Origin: Chloroflexota bacterium
Lineage (GTDB): Bacteria > Chloroflexota > Limnocylindria > QHBO01
Length of the DNA: 31,173 bases
Direction: 5' to 3'
NCBI GenBank assembly: GCA_005879815.1
Contig: VBKA01000032.1
Location: forward strand, 4,927-36,099
In this document: positions 1 to 7,020 of the stretch, one piece after another
Position numbering within the stretch: position 1 is the first letter of the stretch
Layout of the letters: each line of letters begins with the position of its first letter
The notes under the pieces: generated by a model
The model's input: only the letters and a program-made list of their open reading frames with translations
What the model was told of the DNA's origin: nothing
The model's database searches: none
Position numbers and translations under genes: made by a program

Positions 1-2
1 GC

Positions 3-287
3 TACCGGCATGTCGGCTGGCACGTCGAGGCGTATGAGTGGGATCGCGGGGCCACCGTAGAGGGCGTCTCCGGCGCGGTCGTCGCCGGAGCCGTGGCCCA
101 CGGCGACGGCGCAGTGGTGCTCCTGCATCCCTGGCCTGACCCGGTTGCCCCGGCCCTGCCGCGGATCGTGACCGAGCTCCGCAACGCGGGCGCGACATTC
201 GTTCGACTCGATGCGCTTGACCTCCCGCCGGGTCTGGAGCCGATCGGCGAGCCACGCCCCGCGTTGCGCAGGGCGACAGCGAGGTGA
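3..287 (+). CDS. Polysaccharide deacetylase family protein, C-terminal fragment
   Basis: This reading frame enters from the left edge and ends at a TGA at 285-287, so only about 94 C-terminal residues are present and the start is unknown. The segment GAVVLLHPWPDP followed by ALPRIVTELRNAG and then TFVRLDAL matches the end of NodB-type polysaccharide deacetylases: a buried strand, the LH motif, a helix that normally reads ALP-x-II-x2-L, and a final FV-x-L strand. Such enzymes remove N-acetyl groups from cell-wall or extracellular glycans. The metal-binding N-terminal part lies outside the window, so activity cannot be judged. The stop overlaps the GTG start of the following sugar kinase (GTGA, 284-287). 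That coupling to an amino-sugar kinase fits a role in N-acetylated glycan turnover, which is inference. Confidence 0.68.
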   Translation, partial: YRHVGWHVEAYEWDRGATVEGVSGAVVAGAVAHGDGAVVLLHPWPDPVAPALPRIVTELRNAGATFVRLDALDLPPGLEPIGEPRPALRRATAR

Positions 288-1279
288 AGCTCGCGCGTCC
301 CGCCATCCTGGCAGTCGATGGCGGCAACTCCAAGACCGACCTTGCGCTCGTGTCTGCGGGCGGTGAGCTCCGAGCGCTCGTTCACGGGCCGACCGTGTCG
401 CATCAGCAGGTGGGCATGCAGGCCGGTGTCGCGCGGCTCGAGGAGCTGGCGGTGCGTGCGGCACGCGATGCGCGGCTGGACTCGAGCTCCCGGCCACTCG
501 CGGATCTCGCGGTACTGTGCCTGGCCGGCGCGGACTTTCCCAGCGACGTGCGCTCGCTGGCGCGCGCCGTACGGCCGCTGAAGCTCGCCCGCGAGGTCGC
601 GATCCGCAATGACGGGTTTGCTGGCCTTCGCACCGGCACCAACCGGGCCTGGGGGGTCGCGGTCATCGCCGGCTCGGGGATCAACTGCGTCGGTATCGCG
701 CCAGATGGCCGGATGGCCAGCTTTCCAGCCGTCGGCGACGTGGCCGGCGACTGGGGCGGCGGCGAAGGAGTCGGCAAGGAAGGCCTGGCGGCGGCGATCC
801 GCGGGCGCGACGGCCGGGGTGCGCATACTCGGCTCGAAGAGCTCGTGCCGCGGCATTTTGGCTTTCGGCGGCCAATCAACCTCACCTACGCCCTGTACCG
901 GGGCCGCATCCCCGAGTCCCGCCTCCGGGAGCTCGCGCCGCTCGTCTTCGAAGCAGCGGGGTATGGCGATCCGGTCGCACGCGCCATCGTGGACCGACTG
1001 GCTGACGAAGTGGCCGGCATGGCGATCGCGATGACCAGGAGGCTGCGGCTCGTCCGCCTGGACGTGGACGTGGTGCTTGCCGGCGGCATCATGCGCAATC
1101 GGGACCGCCCCTTCTACGAGCGGATCGAGAGAGCCGTGCGCAACGTTGCGCACCGAGCGACCATCCGCCGGGTCGCGCAACGCCCCGTGCTTGGCGCCGC
1201 GCTGCTCGGTCTCGACCGGCTGGCCGGTGAGCATCACGATGCCGCCGAGACCCGACTGCGGGCGGTGTTCGGCGCCTAG
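284..1279 (+). CDS. N-acetylglucosamine kinase-like BadF/BadG family ATPase
   Basis: The 331-residue product has the ASKHA (actin/hexokinase-like) ATPase fold of the BadF/BadG/BcrA family, whose best-known members phosphorylate N-acetylglucosamine. The phosphate-1 loop is DGGNSKTD at residues 12-19. The phosphate-2 loop is VIAGSGINCVG from about residue 127. A GDWGGG segment follows near 156, and the adenosine motif VVLAGGIMRN starts at about 263. Length is normal for NagK-like kinases. The GTG start at 284 is chosen because it makes a four-base overlap with the preceding deacetylase stop and lies 11 codons before the first motif. It is cytoplasmic. Substrate is inferred from family and from the neighbouring deacetylase; glucosamine or another amino sugar is possible. 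Confidence 0.85.
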   Translation: MKLARPAILAVDGGNSKTDLALVSAGGELRALVHGPTVSHQQVGMQAGVARLEELAVRAARDARLDSSSRPLADLAVLCLAGADFPSDVRSLARAVRPLKLAREVAIRNDGFAGLRTGTNRAWGVAVIAGSGINCVGIAPDGRMASFPAVGDVAGDWGGGEGVGKEGLAAAIRGRDGRGAHTRLEELVPRHFGFRRPINLTYALYRGRIPESRLRELAPLVFEAAGYGDPVARAIVDRLADEVAGMAIAMTRRLRLVRLDVDVVLAGGIMRNRDRPFYERIERAVRNVAHRATIRRVAQRPVLGAALLGLDRLAGEHHDAAETRLRAVFGA

Positions 1280-1809
1280 TCCTCCCGGCGACTCCAGTCC
1301 TGCCCCGATATCACGTACCAGGCAACCGGGATGCCACGCCAGCTCGTCTCGCCCTCGCGATGCAGGCCGAGCTTCTCCATCACGCGCTGCGAGGCGAGGT
1401 TCTCGCGATGCGCGATGCTGATGATGCGCTGCATCCGCTTGGTCTCGAACCCATAGCGCAGCGCTGCCGCACCGCCCTCCGTGCCCAGTCCCCGCCCCCA
1501 GCTCGAGCGCGCGAGCGTCCACCCCACCTCGGCGTCGTGCTGCGACGCGGTCCAGTCGGCGTGGTGGAAGAGACCGATGCGGCCGATCAGCCGGCCGCTG
1601 GTGCGCTCCTCGACTGCCCACAGCCCGAATCCGCGTTCCTGCCATTGGTACTCGAACCCGAGCAGCTGCTTCCGCGTTCCTTCCAGGTCGAGCGGCCGAA
1701 GGTAGCGGACCACCTCGGGATCGGAGTAGATCGCGGCCATCCGCTCCACGTCACCCTCGCGCCAACCACGCAGCCGAAGCCGTGGCGTCTCGATCTCCGG
1801 TATCTCCAC
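1276..1809 (-). CDS. GNAT family N-acetyltransferase (RimJ/RimL-like)
   Basis: The 177-residue product is a complete GNAT acetyltransferase of the RimJ/RimL (Acetyltransf_3) type. It opens with ETPRLRLRGWREGD, the usual first strand. The acetyl-CoA loop is RSSWGRGLGTEG at residues 101-112, and the C-terminal signature N137-x2-S140 leads into EKLGLH. Proteins of this group acetylate N-terminal or side-chain amines of proteins or small molecules; the substrate cannot be read from sequence. The gene starts only four bases after the aspartokinase stop (1814), so the two are probably co-transcribed. Its stop and that of the convergent sugar kinase share one CTAG palindrome at 1276-1279. No lesions are seen. 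Confidence 0.88.
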   Translation of the reverse strand: MEIPEIETPRLRLRGWREGDVERMAAIYSDPEVVRYLRPLDLEGTRKQLLGFEYQWQERGFGLWAVEERTSGRLIGRIGLFHHADWTASQHDAEVGWTLARSSWGRGLGTEGGAAALRYGFETKRMQRIISIAHRENLASQRVMEKLGLHREGETSWRGIPVAWYVISGQDWSRRED

Positions 1810-1813
1810 CTGC

Positions 1814-2857
1814 CTAGACCGATGCCGACGCCATGAGGGCTGCGTGCACGCCTTGCGCAGCCACTGCCGCCTGGCCGATCGGCACCTCCGACCACACGAC
1901 CCTCAGCCCGCCCTCGTCGAACGAGCCCTCAGCGCTGGCCGGCAGCGGCAGGATCTCGGGCATCCGCTGGGCGGGGCCGACCAGGCTGATCCGCGCGATC
2001 CGCTCCTTGCGGTCCACGGCCAGCATCATCGGTCCCGGATCGCCACTCGTGCGCGACAGGTTCGGCCGCACCTCGGTCATCGGCTGGTTCGCGTCCAGGG
2101 CGCGCACGACCAGGCGAAGCTTGCCCCGACGCGCGCGGCGCACGGCCACCGGGTGGACGACTTCGGAACCGAGCTCGGCCAACAGCTCCAGCTGCAGCGC
2201 ATCGACCGCCCGCAGGAAGCGCGCCGCGGGAACCAGGTGGGGGTCCGCCTCCATCACGCCCCCGGTGTCCTTGAATAGCTCGCAGCGGTCCGCGCGCAGC
2301 GCGACCGCGAGCACGACCGCGGAGAGATCCGTGCCACCTCTCCCGAGCGTGGTGAGCTCGCCGTGGCTGCCGATCCCCTGAAAGCCGGCGACGACGGGTA
2401 CGAGCTCCTCGGCAAGCGCAGTGCGCAGCGGCCGCGAGTAGACACGACGCACCTCGGCGCCCAGGTGAGCGGCGGCAGTGCGGATGCCCGCCTCCGCGCC
2501 CGAAAATGATCGGGCAGCGATCCCGCGCGCCTGTAGCCCCAGGGCGAAGAGTGCGGCCGAGAGCGCCTCGCCGGTCGCCAGGGCGCGGTCCGTTTCCCGC
2601 GCCAGCGGAGAGTCGGGTGCCTGGCGAGGCTCGCGGAGGGCTTGTCCGCCGTCGGGAAGCAGGACGCTTGCTGAGGAGAGGATCGTGTCGGTCACGCCCT
2701 CGAAGGCGCTCACCACCACCACCGGCTGCAGACCTGCCCTCCGCTGCTCGGCGACGACCTGCACGGCGGCGGCGATGTCCTCCGGGCGGCGCAGCACCGA
2801 ACCCCCGAACTTGTCGACCACGATCCGGGCGAGCGAGGGCGGGCGGGATGGCGGCAT
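1814..2857 (-). CDS. Aspartate kinase (amino acid kinase family)
   Basis: The protein (347 residues from the ATG at 2857) is an aspartokinase-type amino acid kinase. Such enzymes phosphorylate aspartate at the entry to lysine, threonine and methionine synthesis. Visible motifs are K16-FGGS (normally KFGGTS), SAFEGVTD at 50-57, GRGGTD at 172-177 and KDTGGVMEADP at 196-206. After the kinase domain only about 90 residues remain, enough for roughly one ACT-like segment, whereas most monofunctional aspartokinases carry two ACT domains and exceed 400 residues. Feedback control may therefore be altered. The frame is open upstream to 2917, but the residues before 2857 look like non-coding translation. 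A TACCGT box lies nine bases before the ATG. The GNAT gene follows directly. Confidence 0.82.
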   Translation of the reverse strand: MPPSRPPSLARIVVDKFGGSVLRRPEDIAAAVQVVAEQRRAGLQPVVVVSAFEGVTDTILSSASVLLPDGGQALREPRQAPDSPLARETDRALATGEALSAALFALGLQARGIAARSFSGAEAGIRTAAAHLGAEVRRVYSRPLRTALAEELVPVVAGFQGIGSHGELTTLGRGGTDLSAVVLAVALRADRCELFKDTGGVMEADPHLVPAARFLRAVDALQLELLAELGSEVVHPVAVRRARRGKLRLVVRALDANQPMTEVRPNLSRTSGDPGPMMLAVDRKERIARISLVGPAQRMPEILPLPASAEGSFDEGGLRVVWSEVPIGQAAVAAQGVHAALMASASV

Positions 2858-2866
2858 CGGGCTGAA

Positions 2867-2872
2867 ACGGTA
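2867..2872 (-). promoter_or_regulatory. Putative -10 box (TACCGT) for leaderless aspartokinase mRNA
   Basis: On the minus strand TACCGT lies nine bases upstream of the ATG at 2857. The spacing would put the transcription start at or next to the start codon. No convincing -35 is visible. It is one of nine similarly placed TANNNT boxes in the window. Confidence 0.3.
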
Positions 2873-2927
2873 GCGCACCACAACCTGGCGACGGGACGGC
2901 CTGTCCCGTTCCCCCACCGCAGGCTGC

Positions 2928-2933
2928 TAGGCT
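2928..2933 (+). promoter_or_regulatory. Putative -10 box (TAGGCT) for leaderless mutY mRNA
   Basis: TAGGCT lies eight bases upstream of the mutY ATG at 2942, so RNA would begin at about the start codon. There is no Shine-Dalgarno sequence in the eight intervening bases. The -35 region is not recognisable. Confidence 0.35.
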
Positions 2934-2941
2934 CGCGGTCA

Positions 2942-3889
2942 ATGGAGGTGTCCGTTCGCGACGTCGCGCCGTTGCGCCGCGCGATCCTCGAGTGGTATGC
3001 ACGCGAACACCGCAACCTGCCATGGCGTGGCACCCACGACGCGTACGCCGTGCTCGTCAGCGAGGTAATGCTGCAGCAAACCCAGGCGAACAGGGTGGCG
3101 CTGCGCTACCCACGATTCATGGCCCGTTTCCCGGACGTGACGGCACTCGCCTCCGCCTCGGAAGCGGAGATCCTCGCTGAGTGGTCCGGGCTCGGCTACA
3201 ACCGGCGTGCCGTTGCCCTCCACCGTGCCGCCGTCGAAGTCGCGACCTCCGGTTGGCCGTCCGACCTGCGTGCGCTCCAGGGCCTCCCTGGGGTCGGTCC
3301 CTACACCGCGCGGGCCATCGGGTCGCTTGCATTTGGCTGGCCGGTGGGGGTCGTCGACACCAACGTTCGCCGCTGGCTGATTCGTCGCCTTGGGCTCGAT
3401 CCCCGGTCTCCCGCAGGCGCAAACCGTGTGCTTCAGGAGGTGGCCGATGCCCTGGCGCGCGCTGGCGGAAGGCGGCTGGAACCGGCGGATGTCGCCAGCT
3501 GGACCCATGCAACCATGGAGCTTGGAGCGGTCGTGTGCCGCGCGCTGCGGCCGGCGTGCGACGCCTGCCCAATCGCCCGTGGCTGTCCGGCGCGAGGTCG
3601 GGCCGGCCCTGTGCCCGTCGCGCGGCAGGGGCAGTTCCGAGGATCCCTGCGGGCGTATCGGGGAGCCCTCCTCCGGGCCCTGGCGGCTGCGTCCGAGCAC
3701 GCATTGCCGCGCTCCGACGTCGCCAGCGCGATGACCAGGCACAGCTCGGCGGGCGGACTGCCCGGCGCCTTCGATGCCCAGCGGGTCCAGGTCGCGATCA
3801 AGGTTCTCGAGCGCGACGGCCTTGTCCACGCCGACGGTCAAACGCTGAGGCTCGGCCCGGAGGAGACGCCGGCTACAATCGCCGAATGA
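2942..3889 (+). CDS. mutY: A/G-specific adenine glycosylase MutY
   Basis: MutY removes adenine mispaired with 8-oxoguanine in base excision repair. The 315-residue protein has the catalytic Glu41 in SEVMLQQTQ, a helix-hairpin-helix LPGVGPYTA at 115-123 and the catalytic Asp139 in VVDTNVRR. A complete four-cysteine cluster loop spaced C-x6-C-x2-C-x5-C (coding about 3537-3590) should bind a [4Fe-4S] cluster. The C-terminal 90 residues are shorter than the NUDT1-like domain of Escherichia coli MutY and resemble the compact winged-helix-like end of actinobacterial MutY. The ATG at 2942 is preceded by a TAGGCT box and no ribosome binding site. The stop overlaps the next start (ATGA), so the gene heads an operon with the redoxin-like and alcohol dehydrogenase genes. 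Confidence 0.95.
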   Translation: MEVSVRDVAPLRRAILEWYAREHRNLPWRGTHDAYAVLVSEVMLQQTQANRVALRYPRFMARFPDVTALASASEAEILAEWSGLGYNRRAVALHRAAVEVATSGWPSDLRALQGLPGVGPYTARAIGSLAFGWPVGVVDTNVRRWLIRRLGLDPRSPAGANRVLQEVADALARAGGRRLEPADVASWTHATMELGAVVCRALRPACDACPIARGCPARGRAGPVPVARQGQFRGSLRAYRGALLRALAAASEHALPRSDVASAMTRHSSAGGLPGAFDAQRVQVAIKVLERDGLVHADGQTLRLGPEETPATIAE

Positions 3890-4518
3890 CCGCCGAAGGG
3901 CAGGCCGCCTCTCTCGAGGAGGAGCTGGACGCCGACGTGCCCGGCCTGGCCGTCAAGGTCGGCGACCCCATCCCATCTGTCGGGCTGCGCGCCAGCGACG
4001 GGTACCTCCTGAACCTGCGCAGCTTCGTCGGGAAGCAGCCGGTCGCCTTCCTGATCTTTGCGGCACCCACCGCGAGCGGAACGCAGGCACGCCGCGGAAC
4101 TCGGCTCGCCGAATCGCTGGCCGGAGGGGCGCGCCGGCTGGCGGGTGCGGGCGTCGCCGTGGTAGGGGTGACCTGCGACAACGAGCGCCAGCAGACCGAT
4201 TGGATCGCCGAGCACCACTGGCCCTACCTGCTCTTCAGCGACGAGCGGCGCTCGGCGGTCGAGCGGTTGGGCATCCCGCTGACCGTGAGCGGTCGAAACT
4301 ACAACGTGGCTCGCCCGGTCTTCCTGATCGTGGGTCCCGACGGCCTGCTGGATGCCATCATCCTCGACCCCGAGCCCGAGTACGTGGTCGACATCGTGCT
4401 GGCGGCGGTGCGGCGCGCGGAGGGCCGTGACCCCGATCTCGCTGAGCCAGCATCGCCCGGCACGGAGACACCATCCGCCGGGGAGACCGCGGAGCAGCCG
4501 ACCCCCGCCAGCTCCTGA
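3886..4518 (+). CDS. Peroxiredoxin-like (AhpC/TSA redoxin fold) protein lacking the active-site cysteine
   Basis: The 210-residue product has a thioredoxin-fold redoxin layout. VGDPIPSVGLRASDG opens the domain near residue 25, a hydrophobic strand PVAFLIFAAP ends at 61, VAVVGVTCDN is at 90-99 and PVFLIVGPDG is at 144-153. In peroxiredoxins the segment after the first strand reads P-x3-T-x2-C and holds the peroxidatic cysteine. Here it reads PTASGTQA (61-68) without cysteine, and the only cysteine in the protein is Cys97, in a later strand. Classical peroxidase activity is therefore unlikely; a structural, binding or regulatory role is possible. A disordered acidic/proline-rich tail follows residue 185. 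It overlaps mutY by four bases (ATGA), suggesting coupling to oxidative DNA repair. Confidence 0.75.
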   Translation: MTAEGQAASLEEELDADVPGLAVKVGDPIPSVGLRASDGYLLNLRSFVGKQPVAFLIFAAPTASGTQARRGTRLAESLAGGARRLAGAGVAVVGVTCDNERQQTDWIAEHHWPYLLFSDERRSAVERLGIPLTVSGRNYNVARPVFLIVGPDGLLDAIILDPEPEYVVDIVLAAVRRAEGRDPDLAEPASPGTETPSAGETAEQPTPASS

Positions 4519-4525
4519 CGCTCGA

Positions 4526-5557
4526 GTGCTCGCGGTCCGCCTCCAAGCGCCCGGGAAGGCACTCGTCCTCGAGAACGTCCCGGTCCCGAATCCCAGCGGG
4601 ACGCAGGTTCTGGTTCGCGTCGCCGGGTGCGGGGTGTGTCACACCGACCTGCACATCGCGCGCGGCGAGATGCCACGCGTGATGCTGCCGATCACCCTGG
4701 GCCACGAGGTCTCGGGATGGGTCGACGCGTGGGGACCCGAAGCGGCCGCTTCTCTCCACGCCGCGCGCTTGCGGAGAGGCGATCCCGTCCTGGTCTTCGG
4801 AGGTTGGGGCTGCGGCGAGTGCGCCGACTGCCGATCCGGCGAGGAGCAGCGCTGCGCAGCTGGCAGCTCGCCGGGTTTCCAGGTCGACGGCGGCTACGCG
4901 GAGCGGATGCTCGTTCCGGATGCCCGTCACCTCGTCCCGCTTGGCGCAATCGAGCCGGTGCGCGCCGCCCCCCTGGCGGACGCGGGCCTCACGCCCTACC
5001 GCGCCGTTCGCCGTGCGGGCCCCTGGCTGCGCCCTGGTGCACGAGTGCTGATCATCGGCTTCGGCGGTCTCGGCCAGTTCGCGCTCCAATATCTGCGCCG
5101 CGTTGCGGACCTCCGCGTGGGGATCAGCGAGGTGAGTCAGGAGAAGGTGGCATTGGCCCTGGCGATGGGCGCGGATGCGGCAACCGACGCCACCGCTCCC
5201 GAGCGCGTAGCCGACGACCTGGGCGGTCCCGCAGAGGTCGCGTTCGACTTCGTAGGGACCGATGCGACGCTCGCCTTCTGCGCAGGCCTGCTCGCACCCG
5301 GTGGGCTCCTGATGATCGTGGGTGAGGGCGGTGGCGCGCTGCGTTTCGGGTTCGCTGCATCCGCCGTCGAGAGCTGGGCGACGACCAGCGCCTGGGGATC
5401 CATGGAGGAGCTGCGGCAGGTGGTGGCCATGGCCGCAGCTGGGGCTCTGACCTGGGACGTGGAACCCATGCCGTTGGCGCAGGCGGCCGCCGCCCACGCT
5501 CGGTTGGCCAGTGGCCAGGTCCGTGGAAGGATCGTGCTGGTTCCAGGTGTCAACTAA
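4526..5557 (+). CDS. Zinc-dependent alcohol dehydrogenase (Rhodococcus ADH-A-like)
   Basis: This 343-residue medium-chain dehydrogenase/reductase should interconvert alcohols and aldehydes or ketones with NAD. Catalytic-zinc ligands are Cys38 (GVCHTD), His60-Glu61 (GHE) and probably Asp152 in PLADAGLTPY. An aspartate at this position is the ligand set known from Rhodococcus ruber ADH-A, where many relatives have cysteine. The structural-zinc lobe has Cys96, Cys99, Cys102 and Cys110 (C-x2-C-x2-C-x7-C). The Rossmann loop is GFGGLG at 178-183, and an acidic residue follows the second strand (ISEVSQEK), favouring NAD over NADP. The GTG at 4526, seven bases after the previous stop, is chosen because the preceding in-frame residues belong to the redoxin gene. 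The substrate range is unknown. Confidence 0.88.
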   Translation: MLAVRLQAPGKALVLENVPVPNPSGTQVLVRVAGCGVCHTDLHIARGEMPRVMLPITLGHEVSGWVDAWGPEAAASLHAARLRRGDPVLVFGGWGCGECADCRSGEEQRCAAGSSPGFQVDGGYAERMLVPDARHLVPLGAIEPVRAAPLADAGLTPYRAVRRAGPWLRPGARVLIIGFGGLGQFALQYLRRVADLRVGISEVSQEKVALALAMGADAATDATAPERVADDLGGPAEVAFDFVGTDATLAFCAGLLAPGGLLMIVGEGGGALRFGFAASAVESWATTSAWGSMEELRQVVAMAAAGALTWDVEPMPLAQAAAAHARLASGQVRGRIVLVPGVN

Positions 5558-5615
5558 ATGATTGCGTGATCGGCCACGCGGGCGTACAACATCCGGACCA
5601 TCACGGACTGGGGGC

Positions 5616-6158
5616 ATGGCAGCCGAACCGCATCGTGACGCATACCGCATCCTGCAGGTCGTCCCTGTAGCGCATCCGGACGTCATTCGCGCCTCGTACT
5701 ACGCCTTGGCGCGCATCTACCATCCCGACGGCGAAGAGGCGGACGCCGACCTGATGTCGGACATCAACTGGGCGTACGACCAGGTCCGCGATCGAGCGCG
5801 TCGCGAGGTGTACGACCGCGCGCGCGCCGCCCTGCACCAGTCGCTGGCGCATATCAGCACACCGGTCGGGCCCGGCCCGACCGAGGGTTGGCGCCACGTC
5901 ACTCAGCCGCCTCCCGGTGATGGACCGTCGGACACGGCCGGACCCTTCACCAGGGCGCGCCCGACCGCCCCGGGCGACAGCAAGCGCATCGACTTCGGCC
6001 GGTACGCGGGGTGGTCGATCCGAGACCTCGTCCACCAGGACCCCACCTACCTGCGATGGCTCAGCCGCCACTCATCCGGCGTCCGATTCCGGGCCGAGAT
6101 CCTGCAGTACCTGCCGGCCGAGCAGGAGGAGATTCCGACGCGCACCCCGGTGCGCTAG
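5616..6158 (+). CDS. J-domain protein with ExoX-C/DUF3820-like C-terminal domain
   Basis: The 180-residue protein begins with a DnaJ J-domain (residues 8-68) containing the essential HPD at 36-38 and the closing helix NWAYDQVRDRARREVYD. Such domains stimulate the ATPase of Hsp70 (DnaK). No G/F region, zinc fingers or client-binding domain follows. A proline-rich linker (80-122) leads to a compact domain at 124-165 with IDFGRYAGWSIRDL and YLRWLSRH. This resembles the small domain at the C-terminus of exonuclease X and in DUF3820 proteins (pattern FGK/RYxGW...YLRWL). The combination suggests a specialised co-chaperone directed by a small binding module; its partner is unknown. The ATG at 5616 directly precedes the J-domain; an upstream ATG at 5562 would add 18 low-complexity residues. 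Confidence 0.8.
   Translation: MAAEPHRDAYRILQVVPVAHPDVIRASYYALARIYHPDGEEADADLMSDINWAYDQVRDRARREVYDRARAALHQSLAHISTPVGPGPTEGWRHVTQPPPGDGPSDTAGPFTRARPTAPGDSKRIDFGRYAGWSIRDLVHQDPTYLRWLSRHSSGVRFRAEILQYLPAEQEEIPTRTPVR
6140..6155 (+). terminator. Perfect inverted repeat at the end of the J-domain gene
   Basis: GCGCACC and GGTGCGC are perfect 7-base arms around CC, ending directly before the TAG stop. A second hairpin (CGGCGC/GCGCCG, loop GTGG) follows at 6178-6193 in the gap between convergent genes. Neither has a U-tract, so any role in bidirectional termination is tentative. Confidence 0.3.
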
Positions 6159-6207
6159 CCCGACCCGCCGCGATCTCCGGCGCGTGGGCGCCGCTGCCCC
6201 GGGATGG

Positions 6208-7020
6208 CTATCCGCGGCCGAACAGGCGCGAGAGGAAGCTCCTCTGTGAAGCCGGCGCATAGAACGGAGGCGCAGCCGTCTCGTAGTGAGCGCGGAGCGT
6301 TGGGCTGCGCAGATCGGTGACGATCAGGTCACGCCGTGACCCGAGGTGCTCGGACGCGAGCGCGTGCAATCGGTTACGAACGGCGTCGAACTCCGCGAGC
6401 CGGGCCTGGGGGTCAAGCTGCACCCCAACCGTCCAGGCGGTCCCCACGCGCAGGAGCCATGCCCTCTCGACCGCCGGCAGCTCAGCGAGCGCCGCCCGCA
6501 TCTCGGCACCGAACGGCTCTGGGATGCTGGCGGGGACCTCCAGCGGCGGCAGACCGCCCAGGGGTCGTCGGGCACGAAGCGCGTCAGGCGTGGTCAGATC
6601 GATTCCGGCCAGCAGGAACGGCAGCACGCCCGCCGGCACCTCGACCTGGTCGGGGCTCCCAGGATTGACGACCACCCGCTCGTCTCCGCGCTCCGCGCGC
6701 TCGAAGAGCTCGCGTCCGGTCAGGGCGATCGCGTCGCTGCCCGGAGGACCAAGGACGGAGAGGGCCTCGTGGTCGGTGAAGGCGGCCAGGAAGCGACCCT
6801 GCTGGTCCGTTCCGTGGCGCAGGGACTCGATCGTGATGCGCTCTGTGTCCGGCGCATCGCCGGTCGACGATCGGATCGGAATCAGCAGCTCCCGCTCGAG
6901 CAGCGCCGTGGCACCACCGCCCTCGGCGGTCTCCCCGCCTCCGGACCTCCCCTGGGTGGCATCCTGGGACTCGTCCGGATCACGCGTTACGCCCGGCTCG
7001 GCCGGCCACTCCTCGCTCAC
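6208..7020 (-). CDS. sseB: SseB family protein
   Basis: The 270-residue product carries the two halves of the SseB family (enhanced serine sensitivity protein B). After a disordered, charged N-terminus (1-40) an SseB N-terminal domain runs from about 41 to 135, with LLIPIRS, FLAAFTDHEAL and the conserved VVVNPGSPDQVEVP. A C-terminal domain at about 165-255 includes IPEPFGAEMRAAL and VGVQLDP. The molecular function is poorly understood: the name comes from an Escherichia coli serine-sensitivity phenotype, and related modules occur near type VII secretion genes in actinobacteria. The GTG start at 7020 overlaps the gltX stop (GTGA, 7017-7020), so translation is probably coupled to glutamyl-tRNA synthetase. 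An ATG at 7203 in the same frame lies inside gltX and is rejected. Confidence 0.8.
   Translation of the reverse strand: MSEEWPAEPGVTRDPDESQDATQGRSGGGETAEGGGATALLERELLIPIRSSTGDAPDTERITIESLRHGTDQQGRFLAAFTDHEALSVLGPPGSDAIALTGRELFERAERGDERVVVNPGSPDQVEVPAGVLPFLLAGIDLTTPDALRARRPLGGLPPLEVPASIPEPFGAEMRAALAELPAVERAWLLRVGTAWTVGVQLDPQARLAEFDAVRNRLHALASEHLGSRRDLIVTDLRSPTLRAHYETAAPPFYAPASQRSFLSRLFGRG

Noticed and set aside
2..1645. 547-residue open frame on the minus strand opposite the sugar kinase
   Set aside because: It overlaps two well-supported genes (sugar kinase and GNAT), is Arg/Gly/His-rich low-quality translation typical of high-GC antisense frames and has no domain signature.
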